A stretch of 6,493 bases of DNA from an uncultured Bacteroidales bacterium. GTDB lineage: Bacteria > Bacteroidota > Bacteroidia > Bacteroidales > Paludibacteraceae. Position 1 is the first letter of the stretch. Each line of letters opens with the position of its first letter. Both the position numbers and the translations under genes were made by a program. Below are positions 1 through 5,605 of this stretch, in pieces. Location: positions 1 to 6,493 of the forward strand of contig CALEPS010000172.1 in NCBI GenBank assembly GCA_937910305.1, written 5' to 3'. The notes below the pieces were generated by a model. That model searched no databases. It was not told where the DNA came from and saw only the letters and a list, made by a program, of their open reading frames with translations.

Positions 1-1327
1 CCGGATAGATGGGCGGGATGGCATTGACATAATAGAAACCATTGTTCATGGCGCCGTCGCCGTTCTGGTCCGGGTTGTTCATCGAAAAATAGGTGTATGC
101 CAAGTTGACATTACCTTTCAGCCACTTCTTCGGTTCGTAATCCACATTCGAACGTACGGTGAAGCGGTTGAAGTCGGAAGCCTGATAGTAGCCTTCGTCT
201 TTCAAGTAACCGAAAGAAGTGAAGTATTTCACTTTCTCCGAGCCGCCATGAATTTTGATATTGGCATCTACTTTCTGACCCACGCGGAAGATAGCGTCTT
301 TCCAAGACTCCAGATTCTCGTATCCTTTTTTACGCACATTGGAATAGTCAAAAGTCGGATTTACCAAACCATTCTCATCATAAGGGTTGATTAAGAATTT
401 ACCAGGATTCTCCCAAAGTTTGTAGTCGGCAGGAATACCTTTGGGGCTGAAAAGCATATTGCTTGCTGAATTAACAGCTGTTGATTGCGGAGCAATAGAA
501 CTACCGCCATAGCGCTGGCCATTATAGATGCTCTGCCATGCCAAGGTTACGTATTCCTCCGGGCTGGTGATAACGTCATACAGTGGCAGCAAACGCATGT
601 TGGCTCCGTATTTGACATCTACATCAATATGACCTTCGTCACCCGAAGTACCTTTCTTGGTAGTAATGACGATGACACCGTTGGCACCGCGCGCACCATA
701 CAACGAAGTAGCGGTAGCATCCTTCAGAATCGTGGTGGAAGCAATATCTCCCGGGTCGATGGATGAGATGTCACCATCATAGGTAACACCATCTACTACG
801 TAGAGCGGAGCAGAACTACCGTTCAACGAACCGATACCGCGGATACGGATGGTAGCGTTTGTACCCGGCTGGCCGCTACCGTTGATAACCTGAACACCGG
901 CAACCTCTCCGGCAAGCGCCTTTGAGATCTCAGACGGACTCTTCTTCTCGATATCCTCTGCTTTAACGGCTTGTGCGGAACCGGCATAAGAACCTTTCGA
1001 AACGTTTCCGAAACCGGTAACGACAACTTCCTGGATTACCTCGCTGTTCTCCTGCATCGTAATCTTCAAATTCTTGCCGGCTGCTACCTCCTGGGTCGCC
1101 ATACCGACGAAACTAATTACCAAAGTCTTCACAGACTCCGGTACTTCCATCTCGAATTTACCGTCGTAATCCGAGATCGTACCCTGTGTGGTGCCTTTCG
1201 CCTGAATGCTGGCGCCGATTACCGGTTCGCCCTTGCTGTCCACAACCACACCGCTTACTTGCTTCTGCGCATATAAGCCGAGGCTCAATGCTGCCAGAAA
1301 GAGTAGTGTAAAAATCTTCTTCATCAT
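1..1327 (-). CDS. SusC/RagA-family TonB-linked outer-membrane transporter (N-terminal part, cut by window edge)
   Basis: The complement strand reads open from ATG at 1327 to the window edge, 442 codons, with the 3' end missing. Residues 1-21 form a signal peptide (MMKKIFTLLF start, cleavage near LYA-Q). Residues about 22-95 are a carboxypeptidase-D-like domain (VSGVVVDSKGEPVIGASI). A TonB-box-like stretch EVVVTGFG follows at about 100-107. The plug domain spans about 115-226, with RIRGIGS, PLYVVDGV and the family signature LKDATATSLYGARGANGV at about 201-218. The barrel begins after about 230. Family members work with a SusD-like surface lipoprotein to import glycans or peptides using TonB energy. 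Any SusD partner would lie beyond position 1, so the substrate is unknown. Two ATG codons are adjacent (1327 and 1324) and either could start translation. The gene has its own promoter and a roughly 100-nt leader. Family assignment is very secure. Confidence 0.96.
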   Translation of the reverse strand, partial: MMKKIFTLLFLAALSLGLYAQKQVSGVVVDSKGEPVIGASIQAKGTTQGTISDYDGKFEMEVPESVKTLVISFVGMATQEVAAGKNLKITMQENSEVIQEVVVTGFGNVSKGSYAGSAQAVKAEDIEKKSPSEISKALAGEVAGVQVINGSGQPGTNATIRIRGIGSLNGSSAPLYVVDGVTYDGDISSIDPGDIASTTILKDATATSLYGARGANGVIVITTKKGTSGDEGHIDVDVKYGANMRLLPLYDVITSPEEYVTLAWQSIYNGQRYGGSSIAPQSTAVNSASNMLFSPKGIPADYKLWENPGKFLINPYDENGLVNPTFDYSNVRKKGYENLESWKDAIFRVGQKVDANIKIHGGSEKVKYFTSFGYLKDEGYYQASDFNRFTVRSNVDYEPKKWLKGNVNLAYTYFSMNNPDQNGDGAMNNGFYYVNAIPPIYP

Positions 1328-1367
1328 GTATTGTTGTTTGTTTAAATTAGTTTTCAACTGTCAGCCT

Positions 1368-1412
1368 CGCGTGCGTATATGCATATAATATTATATGGAA
1401 TACGCACACGCG
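1368..1412 (-). promoter_or_regulatory. Large dyad / predicted leader hairpin upstream of the SusC-like gene
   Basis: The arms GTGCGTAT (1371-1378) and ATACGCAC (1400-1407) are perfect 8-bp complements. CGCG lies outside both arms, offset by two extra bases on the right. Between them is a perfect 16-bp palindrome, CATATAATATTATATG (1382-1397), with only 3 and 2 unpaired bases at the junctions. It lies downstream of the inferred start site, so it would be transcribed as a long hairpin in the 5' leader about 40 nt before the ATG. It could be an RNA element affecting stability or translation, or a DNA operator for a dimeric regulator. Confidence 0.6.
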
Positions 1413-1423
1413 CATAAATGAAA

Positions 1424-1462
1424 AATCGCGCAAAGTTACTGCTTTTTTTTGATATGACCAAA
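1424..1462 (-). promoter_or_regulatory. Bacteroides-type promoter for the left SusC-like gene
   Basis: On the minus strand, a -33 TTTG (plus 1459-1462, caaa) and a -7 TAACTTTG (plus 1431-1438, caaagtta) are separated by 20 nt. This matches the Bacteroidetes consensus TTTG / 19-21 nt / TAnnTTTG. The start site should fall a few bases downstream, near 1424-1427, giving a leader of roughly 100 nt before the ATG at 1327. The start site is inferred from spacing. Confidence 0.75.
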
Positions 1463-1472
1463 TATTTCAAGG

Positions 1473-1498
1473 AAAAACTGCAAAAATTATGCGTTTTT
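1473..1498 (-). terminator. Possible weak intrinsic terminator after the M16 peptidase gene
   Basis: On the minus strand the sequence AAAAACGCA, 7 nt, TGC, one unpaired A, GTTTTT forms a 9-bp stem ending in a run of five T, 65-90 nt after the peptidase stop codon. The stem is mostly A-T with only four G-C pairs, so it is weak. It lies just upstream of the SusC-like promoter, where a terminator would be expected. A second small dyad, GTAAC-ATTTA-GTTAC, sits at 1508-1522. Confidence 0.35.
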
Positions 1499-1562
1499 CT
1501 TCGAATTGTAACATTTAGTTACCAAAAAGTGCCAAAAATAAAATAAAATGGAAAGAAATTTA

Positions 1563-2837
1563 TTATTCGTATGTCAAAATGTAAAAGTTAGAGGGATTAA
1601 ATATCTCTTTTGCTACATTCTGGATTTGCTGTACAGTGGTCCGTTCTATTTTTTGCATTGTTTCCTGCCATTCGGGTGCAGAGCCTCTGTAGAGCATCGA
1701 TTTTGCCATGGCTAACGCACTATTCTCTTGGTTTTGGGCGGAGATGGCCAGTTGCCCGCGGAGTTGTACCAGCGCTTTTTGCAATGCCGCTTCGGATAGC
1801 GGGCGTGTGCACAGCAGATCCAGTTCTTTGTGGACCAGTCCTAGACTTTGTTCATAGTCTTCCGGGTCGCACGCCCAATAGACGCACCAGTAGCCGGTGT
1901 CGGAAAGGGGAGTATAGGTGGATTCAACCGTATAGACCAGTCCTTTAGACTCACGCAGGCTCAGATTCAGCCGGCTGTTCAGGCTGCCGCCGCCCAAGAT
2001 ATTATTGAGCAGAAACATTGCTAATTGGTTCTCATGCCCCAGCGGATATGCCTTTCCGCCTAACATGGAGTGGACTTGGTGGGTGTGCTTACGGAAAGAC
2101 CGCTCGTGTTCACGAGCTGACAGACCGCTGGCGCTGACTGACCGCTTTGCTGACAGACCGCTCGTTTCACTCGCTGACAGACCGGATTTGCCTAACAGAT
2201 GTCCGAACTCTTTTTCTGCGAGCCTGAAGATCTTTTCCGGTTTGACATCCCCTTGACAGAAAATCACCATCCGTTCGGGGCGGTAGTGGGTCTGCATCCA
2301 TTTAAGCGGATAGTCAGGTTTGGAGGAAATATGCCGCAGTGTCTTCTTCGTTCCCAGAATAGGCATGGCGAGAGAACTTCCGGCGAAGACCAGACTCTCG
2401 AAATCATCGTATATCAGTTCACTCGGACTATCGTTGTAACTCTCTATCTCGTCCAGAATAACCATCCGCTCTTTGTCGGTTTCTTCTTTCTTGAAGGTGG
2501 GTTGGAGTATCATTTCCGCGATCAGGTGGAGCGTCAGTTGTACATGTTCCGCCAGAATAGCGGCATAGAAAGTAGTTTCTTCCTTGGTCGTATAAGCGTT
2601 AATCTCGCCTCCAATTCCTTCAATGGCATGGATGATCTGGCGCGCGGAGTGATGAGCCGTGCCTTTGAATACACAGTGCTCGATATAATGCGCCATCCCG
2701 TTTTCTTCCAGTGCCTCGTCTCTTGTGCCAGCCCCTACCGTAACCCCGATATATGCGACGGGTGACGGCGTCCGGCGATGCACGATTTTGATGCCATTTG
2801 GCAGAATATGATAAAAAGTTTGCGTATTTTCTTGCAT
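1563..2837 (-). CDS. M16-family zinc metallopeptidase (pitrilysin / processing-peptidase-like)
   Basis: A 424-residue protein with the inverted zinc motif HxxEH as HYIEH (H50, E53 catalytic, H54). The third ligand is probably E130 in VILDEIESYND, 76 residues after H54 as is usual in the family. The C-terminal half carries GGGSLNSRL and RESKGLVYTV, where R295 and Y302 match the conserved Arg/Tyr substrate-binding pair. Having both halves in one chain of about 420 residues fits the M16B group, which generally acts as a homodimer cleaving small peptides or unfolded segments. No signal peptide is visible, so it is probably cytoplasmic. The start at 2837 gives the usual N-terminus (HILPNGIKIVH). 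Residues about 218-247 are a low-complexity SGLSA-rich insert encoded by a DNA repeat block. No clear promoter of its own was found. The natural substrate is unknown. Confidence 0.93.
   Translation of the reverse strand: MQENTQTFYHILPNGIKIVHRRTPSPVAYIGVTVGAGTRDEALEENGMAHYIEHCVFKGTAHHSARQIIHAIEGIGGEINAYTTKEETTFYAAILAEHVQLTLHLIAEMILQPTFKKEETDKERMVILDEIESYNDSPSELIYDDFESLVFAGSSLAMPILGTKKTLRHISSKPDYPLKWMQTHYRPERMVIFCQGDVKPEKIFRLAEKEFGHLLGKSGLSASETSGLSAKRSVSASGLSAREHERSFRKHTHQVHSMLGGKAYPLGHENQLAMFLLNNILGGGSLNSRLNLSLRESKGLVYTVESTYTPLSDTGYWCVYWACDPEDYEQSLGLVHKELDLLCTRPLSEAALQKALVQLRGQLAISAQNQENSALAMAKSMLYRGSAPEWQETMQKIERTTVQQIQNVAKEIFNPSNFYILTYE
2097..2185. repeat. Degenerate repeat block read through inside the M16 peptidase gene
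   Basis: On the plus strand the motif AGACCG recurs at 2097, 2122, 2155 and 2179, with a truncated ACCGCT at 2141. The copies are separated by units of 25, 19, 14 and 24 nt, most ending in GCTGAC. The first unit contains a near-perfect hairpin GCTCGTG-TT-CACGAGC (2102-2117). The fourth is a decayed version, GCTCGTTTCACTCGC. Translated on the minus strand it gives residues about 218-247 of the peptidase, with repeated SGLSA. The block introduces no stop codon. Confidence 0.75.
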
Positions 2838-2862
2838 AATTCAAAAATTCTTTGTACCTTTG
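2831..2862 (+). promoter_or_regulatory. Promoter driving the tRNA-Leu / lipoprotein transcript
   Basis: A -7 element TACCTTTG lies at 2855-2862 within GTACCTTTGCA. It is preceded at 20 nt by CTTG (2831-2834), a 3-of-4 match to the -33 TTTG. The -33 element overlaps the first codons of the divergent peptidase gene (start 2837). Transcription should begin near 2868 and run rightward through the leader to the tRNA. Confidence 0.7.
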
Positions 2863-2867
2863 CACGC

Positions 2868-3003
2868 TTTTTCGGTGGAACTCTCCGCATGGCAACCGGG
2901 ATGGGAACCAACGAAGTGTTCACAGACCGGAGAGCGGAGGCACAAGTTGCCTGTCCATTTAGCAGAGCGGTATGGACCATTGCACACTTGTTGCCGAACG
3001 CGA
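2868..3003 (+). other. Structured non-coding leader between promoter and tRNA-Leu (possible small RNA)
   Basis: About 135 nt separate the promoter from the tRNA 5' end, long for a tRNA precursor. Three consecutive dyads are visible: CTCTCCG (2881-2887) with CGGAGAG (2928-2934), a perfect 7-bp stem closing a 40-nt interior; AGGCA-CAAGT-TGCCT (2938-2952); and GTCCAT (2953-2958) with ATGGAC (2972-2977). I found no second tRNA here. An open plus-strand frame with an ATG at 2890 runs into the tRNA and is not a convincing gene. The element could be a small RNA released by tRNA 5' processing, a regulatory leader, or unselected sequence. I do not recognise a family. Confidence 0.35.
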
Positions 3004-3085
3004 GCGGCATTGGCGGAATTGGTAGACGCGCCAGACTTAGGATCTGGTTCCGAGAGGAGTGAAAGTTCGAGTCTTTTATGCCGCA
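3004..3085 (+). tRNA. tRNA-Leu, anticodon UAG
   Basis: A complete cloverleaf can be folded. The acceptor GCGGCAT (3004-3010) pairs with ATGCCGC (3078-3084), with discriminator A at 3085. The D stem is GCG/CGC with a GGTAGA loop. The anticodon stem CCAGA (3031-3035) pairs with TCTGG (3043-3047), with loop CTTAGGA giving anticodon TAG. The long class II variable arm TCC-GAGA-GGA at about 3049-3058 is expected for leucine tRNA. The T stem GAAAG (3061-3065) pairs with CTTTT (3073-3077) around TTCGAGT. It decodes CUA and possibly other CUN codons. The 3' CCA is not encoded (CTC follows), so it must be added enzymatically. Confidence 0.95.
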
Positions 3086-3104
3086 CTCTTAAATCAAATC
3101 AGAT

Positions 3105-3596
3105 ATGCGTATTCGTAAATTCTTATTTGTTATTATGTTCGCCGCGATAGGTTTCGCGGTTGTTTCGTGTGATATGACCACTGTCATATCTCCCCGTATC
3201 GATGTGTCGAGACAATTGGTTCGTACCAATCTTTCGGGTGTGTGTGACACAATAATGCTGGACGATTCGCTTAATATAGGCGATACGGTTCGGATGGGAT
3301 TGCTGCTCAACGGGTATTATGACCCTCTGGTCTCTTTTGTTGCGAGTGCAGATGAGTCGAAAGTGCATCTGTCGCTTAACTGGCCGGATACGTTAGGCGG
3401 TATAACGCCGGAATCCGATCCTGCTCATGCCAAACTGATCTTTATTCCGGACAGCGTTTCCGCATGTCTGACAACGTTGAGTTATGTGCCGGTAGAGGCC
3501 GGTTCCCATCAAATCAATCTCACTCTTACCTCGTCAGCCAAGGCTCCCTATTCGCAAGGAGCTTTGCAATTCAATATTGCGGTAAGAAAACCTTAA
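3105..3596 (+). CDS. Small predicted lipoprotein of unknown function
   Basis: A 163-residue protein starting MRIRKFLFVIMFAAIGFAVVSC. The basic start, hydrophobic stretch and VVSC lipobox indicate signal-peptidase II cleavage and lipid attachment at Cys22. After the anchor comes DMTTVISPRIDVSRQ, and aspartate at +2 does not by itself predict its final membrane in this phylum. The remainder (about 35-163) alternates short hydrophobic and polar segments without helices or membrane spans, suggesting one or two beta-sandwich domains; two further cysteines are C47 and C121. I recognise no family. It starts 19 nt after the tRNA with no separate promoter seen, so it is probably cotranscribed with it. 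Its TAA overlaps the stop codon of the convergent mazG gene. The start is supported by the signal peptide. Confidence 0.82.
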   Translation: MRIRKFLFVIMFAAIGFAVVSCDMTTVISPRIDVSRQLVRTNLSGVCDTIMLDDSLNIGDTVRMGLLLNGYYDPLVSFVASADESKVHLSLNWPDTLGGITPESDPAHAKLIFIPDSVSACLTTLSYVPVEAGSHQINLTLTSSAKAPYSQGALQFNIAVRKP

Positions 3597-4393
3597 TCGG
3601 CAATCCGTTTGGCTTCGTTCCAAAGTTCATCCATTTCGGCAAGGCTCAAATCTTTGATGTCCTTGCCTTTTTCTTTTGCCTGCTGCTCGATATAATTGAA
3701 CCGTTTGATGAACTTGAGGTTGGTCTGCTCCAGCGCATTGTCCGGACGGATCTTATAAAGACGCGCAGCATTGATCATTGCGAATAGCAAATCACCAAAT
3801 TCATTTACCATTTTGTCATTTACCATTTGGTCATTTGATAATTCGGTCATTTCTGCTTCGAACTCGGCTATTTCCTCTTTCACTTTGTCCCAGACGTCTT
3901 CTCGTTTTTCCCAGTCGAAACCTACGTTAGCCGCTTTGTCCTGGATGCGATATGCTTTGACGAGTGAAGGCAGACTGTCCGGAATACCTCCTAATACCGT
4001 CTTGTTGCCGCCCTTCTCTTTCAGTTTCACTTGTTCCCACAGATGGCTGACTTCTTCGGCGTTCTGTGCGGCTGCTTCTCCGTAGACATGCGGGTGGCGG
4101 AAGATGAGTTTGTCGCAGAGGCTGTTGCAAACATCGGCGATGTCGAATTCTCCTTTTTCCGATCCCATCTTGGCATAGAAAACCACATGCAGGAGCACGT
4201 CTCCCAGTTCCTTGCTGATTTCCGTCATGTCATGCCGGCTGATGGCTGTAGCCAATTCAAACGTCTCCTCGATAGTGTTCTGGCGCAGGCTGTCAAAAGT
4301 CTGTTTCCGGTCCCAAGGACATTTCTCCCGCAGGTCATCCATAATGTCCAGTAGCCTGCCGAACGCTTTCAGTTGTTCTTCTCTCGTATGCAT
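3593..4393 (-). CDS. mazG: Nucleoside triphosphate pyrophosphohydrolase MazG
   Basis: A cytoplasmic enzyme that hydrolyses NTPs and dNTPs to the monophosphate and pyrophosphate, removing non-canonical nucleotides or tuning nucleotide pools. With ATG at 4393 it is 266 residues; an in-frame TTG at 4399 is possible but less likely. It has the two tandem MazG domains of the E. coli-type enzyme. Domain 1 (about 15-105) starts LREKCPWDRKQTFDSLRQ and has IEETFE (E42, E43, E46) with KELGD (E62, D65), the EExxE...ExxD magnesium site. Domain 2 (about 150-235) has KEEIAEFE with NEFGD (E198, D201). Just before E198, residues 188-197 (DQMVNDKMVN) are encoded by a 15-bp tandem repeat also found at the lpxH start. 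It is the last gene of the operon, 22 nt after lpxH, and overlaps the convergent lipoprotein by 4 nt. Confidence 0.95.
   Translation of the reverse strand: MHTREEQLKAFGRLLDIMDDLREKCPWDRKQTFDSLRQNTIEETFELATAISRHDMTEISKELGDVLLHVVFYAKMGSEKGEFDIADVCNSLCDKLIFRHPHVYGEAAAQNAEEVSHLWEQVKLKEKGGNKTVLGGIPDSLPSLVKAYRIQDKAANVGFDWEKREDVWDKVKEEIAEFEAEMTELSNDQMVNDKMVNEFGDLLFAMINAARLYKIRPDNALEQTNLKFIKRFNYIEQQAKEKGKDIKDLSLAEMDELWNEAKRIAD
3802..3831. repeat. 15-bp tandem repeat inside mazG
   Basis: Two adjacent plus-strand units, CATTTACCATTTTGT (3802-3816) and CATTTACCATTTGGT (3817-3831), are followed by a decayed third unit beginning CATTTGATAATT (3832). The 15-bp period keeps the reading frame and encodes MVND/MVNE on the minus strand. 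The same dimer recurs at 5201-5230 with one mismatch over the first 27 bases. Confidence 0.85.
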
Positions 4394-4399
4394 AGACAA

Positions 4400-4425
4400 A
4401 ATTAAAAATTACGAATTAAAAATTA
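4400..4425. repeat. 12-bp AT-rich direct repeat between lpxH and mazG
   Basis: AATTAAAAATTA occurs at 4400-4411 and again at 4414-4425, separated by CG. It fills most of the 22-nt lpxH-mazG gap and supplies the last codons and TAA stop of lpxH. It could be a simple-sequence expansion or a trace of a dispersed repeat. Confidence 0.6.
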
Positions 4426-5198
4426 TGGAGGGTGAGGTTTCCTTTGTTGTCTAACTTGGCATACGTCCATTGTTTGAAGCAGTCTCCCAGTATGACAACC
4501 CGGCTTCCGGAAGCGATCTGCAGGTCCAACTCGATATGCCGGTGCCCGAAGATATAGTAGTCCCGGTGATTTTGCTGTTTCTCCTGGTCTTTGGCAAAAA
4601 GTACCAACTCTTCTTTGTCTTCGCCCTTGTACGGACAAGGGTTAGCGAGTTCTTTCAGCCTGCTTTTCTTAGCCCAATTGTATCCGAAATGGTTTCCCCA
4701 GGAAGGGGGAAGACAACGGAAACAGAACTGGAGGAACGGAGAACGGAAAATCTCGCGCAGTTTGATAAAACGTTTGATTTTCTTTTTGATTTCTTTTGGA
4801 TACAGTTTCTCCCAGTTTTCAGGAAGCAGTCCGTCTCCGTGCGCCAGATAAATAGCTTTCCCGTATCGGATAATCGTGCATGGCTCATAGTGTATTTCCG
4901 CGCCGGTCAGTTGCGCCAGACCACCGAATGTCCAAAGGTCATGATTGCCGATGAACATATGTACGTGAATGCCTTTCTTAGCCAGTTTGCGCAGTTCTTT
5001 GCAGAAAGGATGGAACTGCCTTTTGCTCTTGTCATGGATAAAATATTCCATCCAGAAATCGAACATGTCGCCCAGCATATAGATGGAGACGGCGTCTTTG
5101 CTCATCTCCTCCAGCATGTCAATCAGTTTTTTCTGATGCGCCCAGCCTCTTTCAATGGCCAGGCTTCCCAAATGTGCATCGCTTAAGAAATAGATCAT
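4416..5198 (-). CDS. lpxH: UDP-2,3-diacylglucosamine diphosphatase LpxH
   Basis: A calcineurin-like metallophosphoesterase of 260 residues that cleaves UDP-2,3-diacylglucosamine to lipid X and UMP on the inner face of the cytoplasmic membrane, an early step of lipid A synthesis. Metal-site motifs appear in order: SDAHLG (D7, H9), LGDMFDFW (D44), IGNHD (N85, H86), LAHGDG (H120) and FGHRH (H219, H221). The basic segment at about 130-165 with PFLQFCFRCLPP fits the helical cap that binds acyl chains and the membrane. I chose ATG at 5198 because MIYFLSDAHLG is the usual family N-terminus. An in-frame ATG at 5210 would add MVNG, which comes entirely from the 15-bp repeat. It is the middle gene of the operon, 27 nt after the DUF59 gene and 22 nt before mazG. 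Confidence 0.92.
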   Translation of the reverse strand: MIYFLSDAHLGSLAIERGWAHQKKLIDMLEEMSKDAVSIYMLGDMFDFWMEYFIHDKSKRQFHPFCKELRKLAKKGIHVHMFIGNHDLWTFGGLAQLTGAEIHYEPCTIIRYGKAIYLAHGDGLLPENWEKLYPKEIKKKIKRFIKLREIFRSPFLQFCFRCLPPSWGNHFGYNWAKKSRLKELANPCPYKGEDKEELVLFAKDQEKQQNHRDYYIFGHRHIELDLQIASGSRVVILGDCFKQWTYAKLDNKGNLTLHNF

Positions 5199-5200
5199 GC

Positions 5201-5230
5201 CATTTACCATTTAGTCATTTACCATTTACA
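5201..5230. repeat. 15-bp tandem repeat at the DUF59-lpxH junction
   Basis: CATTTACCATTTAGT (5201-5215) and CATTTACCATTTACA (5216-5230) are tandem units, matching the mazG copy 1.4 kb away. On the coding strand they supply the stop codon of the DUF59 gene (5226-5228) and the alternative upstream ATG of lpxH (5208-5210). Confidence 0.85.
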
Positions 5231-5540
5231 GGAAACCGAGTTCGAGTTTGGCTTCTTCGCTCATCATGTCTTTGTTCCATTCGGGTTCAAAGACAATATT
5301 CACATTAACATCCTTTATCCCTTCAACGGATCCTACTTTCTGGCGGATATCCTCTACGAGGAAATCCCCTGCCGGACAGGAGGGCGCGGTCAATGTCATC
5401 GTGATCTCGCAAACCCCGTCGTCCTTCAACTCGATGCCATAAATCAACCCCAGATCATATACGTTTACGGGTATTTCCGGGTCAAAGACGGTTTTGAGCA
5501 TCTTCAATATCTGTTCTTCTGTCTCTAAAAATTCATTCAT
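5226..5540 (-). CDS. DUF59 / MIP18-family metal-sulfur cluster assembly protein (SufT/PaaD-like)
   Basis: A 104-residue single-domain protein beginning MNEFLETEEQILKMLKTVFD. Conserved features are DPEIPVNVYDLGLIYGI (20-36) and TAPSCPAG (51-58), with the family cysteine at C55, then a C-terminal GFL tail. Members of this family (bacterial SufT, human MIP18/CIAO2) help load iron-sulfur clusters onto target proteins in the cytoplasm. The client here is unknown and no suf genes are in the window. The start at 5540 fits the family length and lies 18 nt after the -7 element; the frame stays open upstream to 5870, but that would cross the promoter and the divergent gene. It is the first gene of the operon with lpxH and mazG. 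Confidence 0.93.
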   Translation of the reverse strand: MNEFLETEEQILKMLKTVFDPEIPVNVYDLGLIYGIELKDDGVCEITMTLTAPSCPAGDFLVEDIRQKVGSVEGIKDVNVNIVFEPEWNKDMMSEEAKLELGFL

Positions 5541-5557
5541 AACGCGAAAAAATCGTG

Positions 5558-5589
5558 CAAAGGTACAGAAAAATTTTGATATATGCAAA
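5558..5589 (-). promoter_or_regulatory. Promoter of the DUF59-lpxH-mazG operon
   Basis: On the minus strand a -33 TTTG (plus 5586-5589, caaa) and a -7 TACCTTTG (plus 5558-5565, caaaggta) are exactly 20 nt apart, a full consensus match. The inferred start near 5552 leaves a leader of only about 12 nt before ATG at 5540. It overlaps the divergent promoter on the other strand. Confidence 0.85.
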
Positions 5590-5605
5590 AAAAAGTGTAC
5601 CTTTG
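5575..5605 (+). promoter_or_regulatory. Promoter of the right-hand SusC-like gene
   Basis: A -33 TTTG (5575-5578) and a -7 TACCTTTG (5598-5605) are 19 nt apart, a full consensus match. The start is expected near 5610-5612, only a few bases before ATG 5616. Its -33 element sits inside the spacer of the opposite promoter, and vice versa. Confidence 0.8.

Noticed and set aside
2097..2185. CRISPR-like array
   Set aside because: The units are short, unequal and directly contiguous with no spacers, they are translated in frame, and no cas genes are present.
2199..2765. 188-codon plus-strand open frame within the M16 peptidase
   Set aside because: It lies entirely antisense to a gene with intact catalytic motifs, and has no promoter or recognisable domain.
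2953..3003. Possible second or degenerate tRNA upstream of tRNA-Leu (AGCAGAGCGGT resembles a D arm)
   Set aside because: No acceptor stem, anticodon arm or TTCGA T-loop could be placed around it.
2778..3062. Plus-strand open frame running from the M16 start region into the tRNA
   Set aside because: It overlaps the peptidase 5' end, the promoter and a folded tRNA, and its translation resembles no protein family.
4394..4399. TTG start of MazG at 4399 adding two residues
   Set aside because: The ATG at 4393 gives MHTREEQLKAFGRLL, a normal N-terminus, and needs no rare start codon.
4470..5186. 238-codon plus-strand open frame across lpxH
   Set aside because: It is antisense to lpxH, where all metal-binding motifs are intact; the frame is explained by shadow coding.
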